This document shows positions 5,714 to 8,156 of a DNA stretch of 8,156 nucleotides, in pieces. Within the stretch, counting starts at the first letter, position 1. Every line of letters starts with the position of its first letter. The notes below the pieces were generated by a model. That model saw only the letters and a program-made list of their open reading frames with translations. It did no database searches and was not told the origin of the DNA. The stretch is taken from assembly GCA_013696595.1 (NCBI GenBank), contig JACCYG010000109.1, positions 1-8,156 of the forward strand, read 5' to 3'. This DNA comes from Actinomycetota bacterium. GTDB lineage: Bacteria > Actinomycetota > Thermoleophilia > Gaiellales > Gaiellaceae. Made by a program: the position numbers and the translations under genes.

Positions 5714-6583
5714 TCAGACCTTGAGGAAGCGCCGGAGCGTGATACCGGAACCGAACGCCCCGACAAGGAGGCTCGTCACGACCAGGATGAGCGCCATGAG
5801 CGGGAAGCTGATCGCGTTGACCCCGTCACCGGGCTCGTCGATGCGCCCGAGAATGGACGGCAAGGCGAACTCCTTCGCCATGAGCAGGAGGATCACGGCC
5901 ACGACCGAGCCGACGAGGCCGCAAATGATTCCCTCGAGCATGAAGGGACCGCGGACGAACCAGTTCGTCGCGCCGACCAGCTTCATCACCTCGACCTCGC
6001 GCCGGCGCGAGAAGATCGAGAGCCGGATCGTGTTGGCGATCAACAGCGTCGAGGCCGCCAGGAGGATGAGGCTGCCGACGAGGAAGATGCCGCCGATGAT
6101 CTTCGCCACCTGCAGGATCCGGTCGGTCGTCTTCTTGCCGTAGTTCACCTTCTCGACGCCCGGCGGTGGCGGCTCGAGCGAGTTCGCGACCACCTCCACT
6201 TCCTCCGCGCGCTTCGGCGTCACCTCGTAGGACGGCGGGAGCGGGTTCGACGTGAGGTTCTTCACGAGCTCCGGGTGCTTCTCGCGCATGCGCCGGAGGG
6301 CGTCTTCTTTGGAGACGAAGACGACCTTCGCCACGTCCGTGCGCGCGACGAGCTTCGCACGCACGGCTTCGATCTGGGGGTTCGTCGCGCCCTGGTCGAA
6401 GAAGACGCGGACGACGACGTCCTTCTTCACCTCGTCCGTCCAGGAGAGCACCCACGTGCCGAGCGCGATGAAGAGCCCGAGCAGGAACATCCCGATCAGG
6501 ACGGTCATCGTGGCCGCGATCGTGGTCGAAAGGTTCGCGGTGACGGAGCGGAAGGCCTCGCCGACGAAGAGCCGGGTCCGCAC
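5714..6583 (-). CDS. ftsX: Cell-division ABC transporter permease FtsX
   Basis: FtsX is the membrane half of the FtsEX complex. It carries conformational signals from the FtsE ATPase across the membrane to activate peptidoglycan hydrolases during division. The 289 residues show the family topology: helix 1 (about 20-47), a large extracellular domain (about 50-155), then helices at about 160-185, 214-236 and 258-281. A cytoplasmic coupling stretch, RLSIFSRRREVEVMKLVGATNWFVRGPF (187-214 in two parts), contains the conserved EVEVMKLVGA motif. The GTG start lies 3 nt after the ftsE stop codon, so translation is probably coupled. GGAGG within the end of ftsE lies about 13 nt upstream. The length is typical of Gram-positive FtsX (about 290-300). 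Confidence 0.96.
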   Translation of the reverse strand: MRTRLFVGEAFRSVTANLSTTIAATMTVLIGMFLLGLFIALGTWVLSWTDEVKKDVVVRVFFDQGATNPQIEAVRAKLVARTDVAKVVFVSKEDALRRMREKHPELVKNLTSNPLPPSYEVTPKRAEEVEVVANSLEPPPPGVEKVNYGKKTTDRILQVAKIIGGIFLVGSLILLAASTLLIANTIRLSIFSRRREVEVMKLVGATNWFVRGPFMLEGIICGLVGSVVAVILLLMAKEFALPSILGRIDEPGDGVNAISFPLMALILVVTSLLVGAFGSGITLRRFLKV

Positions 6584-6586
6584 GGT

Positions 6587-7264
6587 CTAGCCGTAGCCTC
6601 CGCGCCGCTCGTCGCGCATGACGCTTCCGTCCTCGAGCGCGATCACGCGGCGGCGCATCTTGTCGACCATCTCGCGGTCGTGCGTGGCCATGACGACGGT
6701 GGTGCCGGTGCGGTTGATGCGGTAGAGGAGCTGCATGATCCCGACGGACGTATCGGGATCGAGATTCCCGGTCGGCTCGTCGCAGATGAGGAGCGGCGGG
6801 TGGTTGACGAAGGCCCGGGCGATCGAAACGCGCTGCTGCTCGCCGCCGGAGAGCTCGTCGGGCAGCGACGTCATCTTGTGCGAGAGACCCACGAGCCCGA
6901 GGACCTCCGGAACCTTGGAGCGGATCGCGCGGCGCGACTCACCTTGGACCTTGAGCGCGTACGCGACGTTCTCGTACGCGGTTCGGTTCGGGAGGAGCTT
7001 GAAGTCCTGGAACACGCAGCCGATGTTCCGCCGCAGCTTCGGGACCTTCGAGCGCTTGAGGCGCTGAAGCTCTCGGCCGCCGACGATGATCCGTCCGTCG
7101 GTCGGCTCGAGCTCCTTCAGGAGCAGGCGGATCATGGTGGACTTCCCGGAGCCCGAGGGCCCGACGAGGAAGACGAACTCGCCTTTCTCGATCACGAGCG
7201 AGATTTCGCAGAGAGCCACGACGTCTGGGTCATAGACCTTCGTCACGCCGTCGAAGACGATCAT
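6587..7264 (-). CDS. ftsE: Cell-division ATP-binding protein FtsE
   Basis: FtsE is the cytoplasmic ATPase that drives FtsX. From the ATG at 7264 the product is 225 residues, the usual FtsE size. It contains the full set of ABC motifs: Walker A GPSGSGKST (35-43), Q-loop CVFQDFKLLP with Q86, signature LSGGEQQR (138-145), Walker B LLICDEPTGNLD (158-169) and the switch histidine in ATHD (H195). MIVFDGVTKVYDPDVVAL at the start is typical of actinobacterial FtsE. The start has GAGGG 7 nt upstream. The frame stays open upstream to 7396, and a GTG at 7351 or ATG at 7396 would add 29 or 44 residues. That extension is Ala/Pro/Glu-rich, lacks an ABC motif and has no ribosome site, so I prefer the inner start. 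The stop codon is 3 nt from ftsX. Confidence 0.95.
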   Translation of the reverse strand: MIVFDGVTKVYDPDVVALCEISLVIEKGEFVFLVGPSGSGKSTMIRLLLKELEPTDGRIIVGGRELQRLKRSKVPKLRRNIGCVFQDFKLLPNRTAYENVAYALKVQGESRRAIRSKVPEVLGLVGLSHKMTSLPDELSGGEQQRVSIARAFVNHPPLLICDEPTGNLDPDTSVGIMQLLYRINRTGTTVVMATHDREMVDKMRRRVIALEDGSVMRDERRGGYG

Positions 7265-7408
7265 CGGCGCGCCCTCGGCGCGTTGCTCGGCCCGCCCATC
7301 GGCGTCCTGGGGCGCGGGTGCTACTGGTATTTCGACGCTTGTCTCTGTCACCGGATAAGAGGGCCGGCCGTACCGGCCACGCCGGTCAGGATGCATCCGA
7401 ACTCGGGA

Positions 7409-7414
7409 ATTCTA
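7409..7414 (-). promoter_or_regulatory. Candidate -10 element (TAGAAT) for ftsE
   Basis: The minus strand reads TAGAAT, the same hexamer as upstream of ssrA. It lies about 145 nt before the preferred ftsE start. No consensus -35 accompanies it. It is one of few AT-rich spots in the region. Confidence 0.3.
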
Positions 7415-7520
7415 ACGGACGAGGCGGTTTCCTTCGAATTCGACTTGCCGCGAGGCCCGTCCTTCGCCGCGGCGGAGGCACCCCGTGGGCTCAAGACGAC
7501 GCGTCCGGATCCGGAGCGCA

Positions 7521-7537
7521 CCCCACCCTGGGTGGGG
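7521..7537. repeat. Perfect inverted repeat CCCCACCC-T-GGGTGGGG
   Basis: Two 8-nt arms flank a single T, so a hairpin with a stem of about 6-7 bp could form in either strand. There is no T run after it, so a standard terminator is unlikely. It lies next to the palindrome at 7504-7515. A protein-binding site or a factor-assisted terminator for reading from the IS side is possible. Confidence 0.35.
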
Positions 7538-7589
7538 ACCGGGCCACCCTCCACCCGCTTTCAGCTTATCTCGAAAGAGCGCAGGTAGG

Positions 7590-8156
7590 GCACAGGCTTC
7601 GTCACTTTTTTCGTGGATTTGCGCCAATTCTCCGCACGCGGAGGGCCCGGCGCGCGACCGGCCCGTGCGCGCCTAGGTGTTCGTCCCAGAGAGGTTGTTG
7701 ACGCGCTGAAGCGGCGTCTGCCCGCCGAGGGCACGGTGTGGTCGTCGCCGATTGGAGGACTCGAGGTAAGACGCGAGCGCGGCCTGGCGCTCGTCCTCGT
7801 GCGCGTATGAACGTACGTAGGCCCATTCGCCGAGCAGCGTGCGCAGGAAGCGCTCGACCTCGCCGTTCGTCTGCGGCCGGTAGGGGCGCGTCCTCTTCGC
7901 GCGGATCCCGCGACGCTCGCAGGCCTCCGCCCAGCGGCGGCGGAAGCAGCTGCCGTTGTCGGTGAGGATGCGCTCGACCGCGATCCCGTGCGCGGCGTAG
8001 AAGGACGCGAGTGCGCGCAGGAAGGCGCGGGCGGAGGCGGCCGTCTCGTCGGGATAGAGGCGAGCGAAGCCGAGTCGGGAGGCGTCGTCGACGGCGGCAA
8101 AGAGGACGCCGTAGCCTTCGGCCCGACGCGGCTGCCGCGAGCGGTCGCCGTGGACG
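7590..8156 (-). mobile_element. IS481-type insertion sequence, partial (right edge of window)
   Basis: The element is defined by its transposase. Its outer end should lie between 7675 and roughly 7580, where the sequence changes to GGCACAGGCTTCGTCAC followed by a T6 run. Only one end is inside the window, so terminal inverted repeats and target duplication cannot be checked. The left boundary is a guess. Confidence 0.5.
7673..8155 (-). CDS. IS481-family transposase, C-terminal part (5' end beyond window)
   Basis: An open frame enters from the right edge and runs 160 codons to TAG at 7675-7673. It encodes the C-terminal part of an rve-type (DDE) integrase domain. Visible marks are VHGD at the edge, VLFAAVDDASRLGFA (17-31), ILTDNGSC (63-70), TRPYRPQTNGEVERFLRTLL (89-108), WAYVRSY (111-117), RRPHRALGGQTPLQRVNNL (137-155). 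The catalytic second Asp is D66 and the Glu is probably E101. The first Asp should lie just outside the window. RPHxALGGxxPxxRxNNL is the usual IS481 ending. There is no internal stop or frameshift in this part, so the transposase may be intact. It reads toward ftsE, so read-through could influence the division genes. Confidence 0.9.
   Translation of the reverse strand, partial: VHGDRSRQPRRAEGYGVLFAAVDDASRLGFARLYPDETAASARAFLRALASFYAAHGIAVERILTDNGSCFRRRWAEACERRGIRAKRTRPYRPQTNGEVERFLRTLLGEWAYVRSYAHEDERQAALASYLESSNRRRPHRALGGQTPLQRVNNLSGTNT

Larger units (their letters stand above)
7265..7672. other. Intergenic region between ftsE and the IS481 transposase
   Basis: These 408 nt hold no convincing gene. 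Frames through it are short and of shadow-like composition. It contains a possible ftsE promoter (7409-7414), a small GGCCG/CGGCC hairpin (7366-7378), a perfect 12-bp palindrome TCCGGATCCGGA (7504-7515) and a long inverted repeat (7521-7537). It also contains a C/T-rich to AT-rich transition near 7585-7620 that may mark the end of the insertion element. In many actinobacteria prfB (release factor 2) precedes ftsE; no trace of it is visible here. Confidence 0.45.

Noticed and set aside
6275..7588. Long plus-strand open frame of 437 codons
   Set aside because: It is antisense to ftsX and ftsE and has no recognisable domain. GC-rich codon bias keeps antisense frames open.
7630..7643. CTCCG/CGGAG hairpin after the transposase stop as a terminator
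   Set aside because: The stem is only 5 bp with no T run. It is probably chance in GC-rich sequence.
7561..8100. Minus-strand frame of 179 codons at the right edge
   Set aside because: The product is low-complexity Ser/Arg/Pro-rich. The neighbouring frame, open from the window edge, encodes the IS481 transposase with all its motifs.

Overview
The window is high-GC bacterial chromosome. The codon choice (strong G/C at third positions), the ftsE-ftsX-smpB-ssrA order and the style of the proteins suggest an actinomycetote, possibly the Thermoleophilia/Solirubrobacterales branch. The lineage is inferred from general resemblance only; no marker for it was checked.

Layout, left to right. Positions 74-434 (minus) hold a complete tmRNA gene (ssrA) with a nine-residue tag, ADNELALAA. 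Diverging from it, at 511-867 (plus), is a small NYN/PIN-like nuclease related to YacP/Rae1. It is followed by a small one-helix membrane protein at 922-1251 (plus) whose 3' part runs antisense through the end of smpB. The rest, read right to left on the minus strand, is one long co-directional block: ftsE (7264-6587), ftsX (6583-5714), an S41 C-terminal processing protease (5675-4503), an RNase II/R-family exoribonuclease (4427-2736), a two-domain VOC ring-cleaving dioxygenase of the MhqO type (2722-1793) and smpB (1583-1104). The right edge (7673 to the window end, minus) carries the C-terminal part of an IS481-type transposase. It is cut by the window edge, so its start is not visible.

Two functional themes are interleaved. 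One is ribosome rescue: tmRNA and SmpB release stalled ribosomes, RNase R-type enzymes degrade the non-stop mRNA, and the YacP/Rae1 family includes a ribosome-dependent mRNA endonuclease. All four lie within about 4.4 kb. The other is envelope and division: FtsE/FtsX form an ABC-type complex that controls peptidoglycan hydrolases, and the exported S41 protease sits directly downstream. The dioxygenase is metabolically unrelated to either theme, yet it begins 13 nt after the RNase stop codon.

Most of the window is conventional core-genome content. The points most worth a second look are the nuclease next to ssrA, the antisense gene over the smpB 3' end, the dioxygenase inserted between rnr and smpB, two starts that look leaderless, and the IS upstream of ftsE. 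I saw no CRISPR array, phage genes or tRNA genes.
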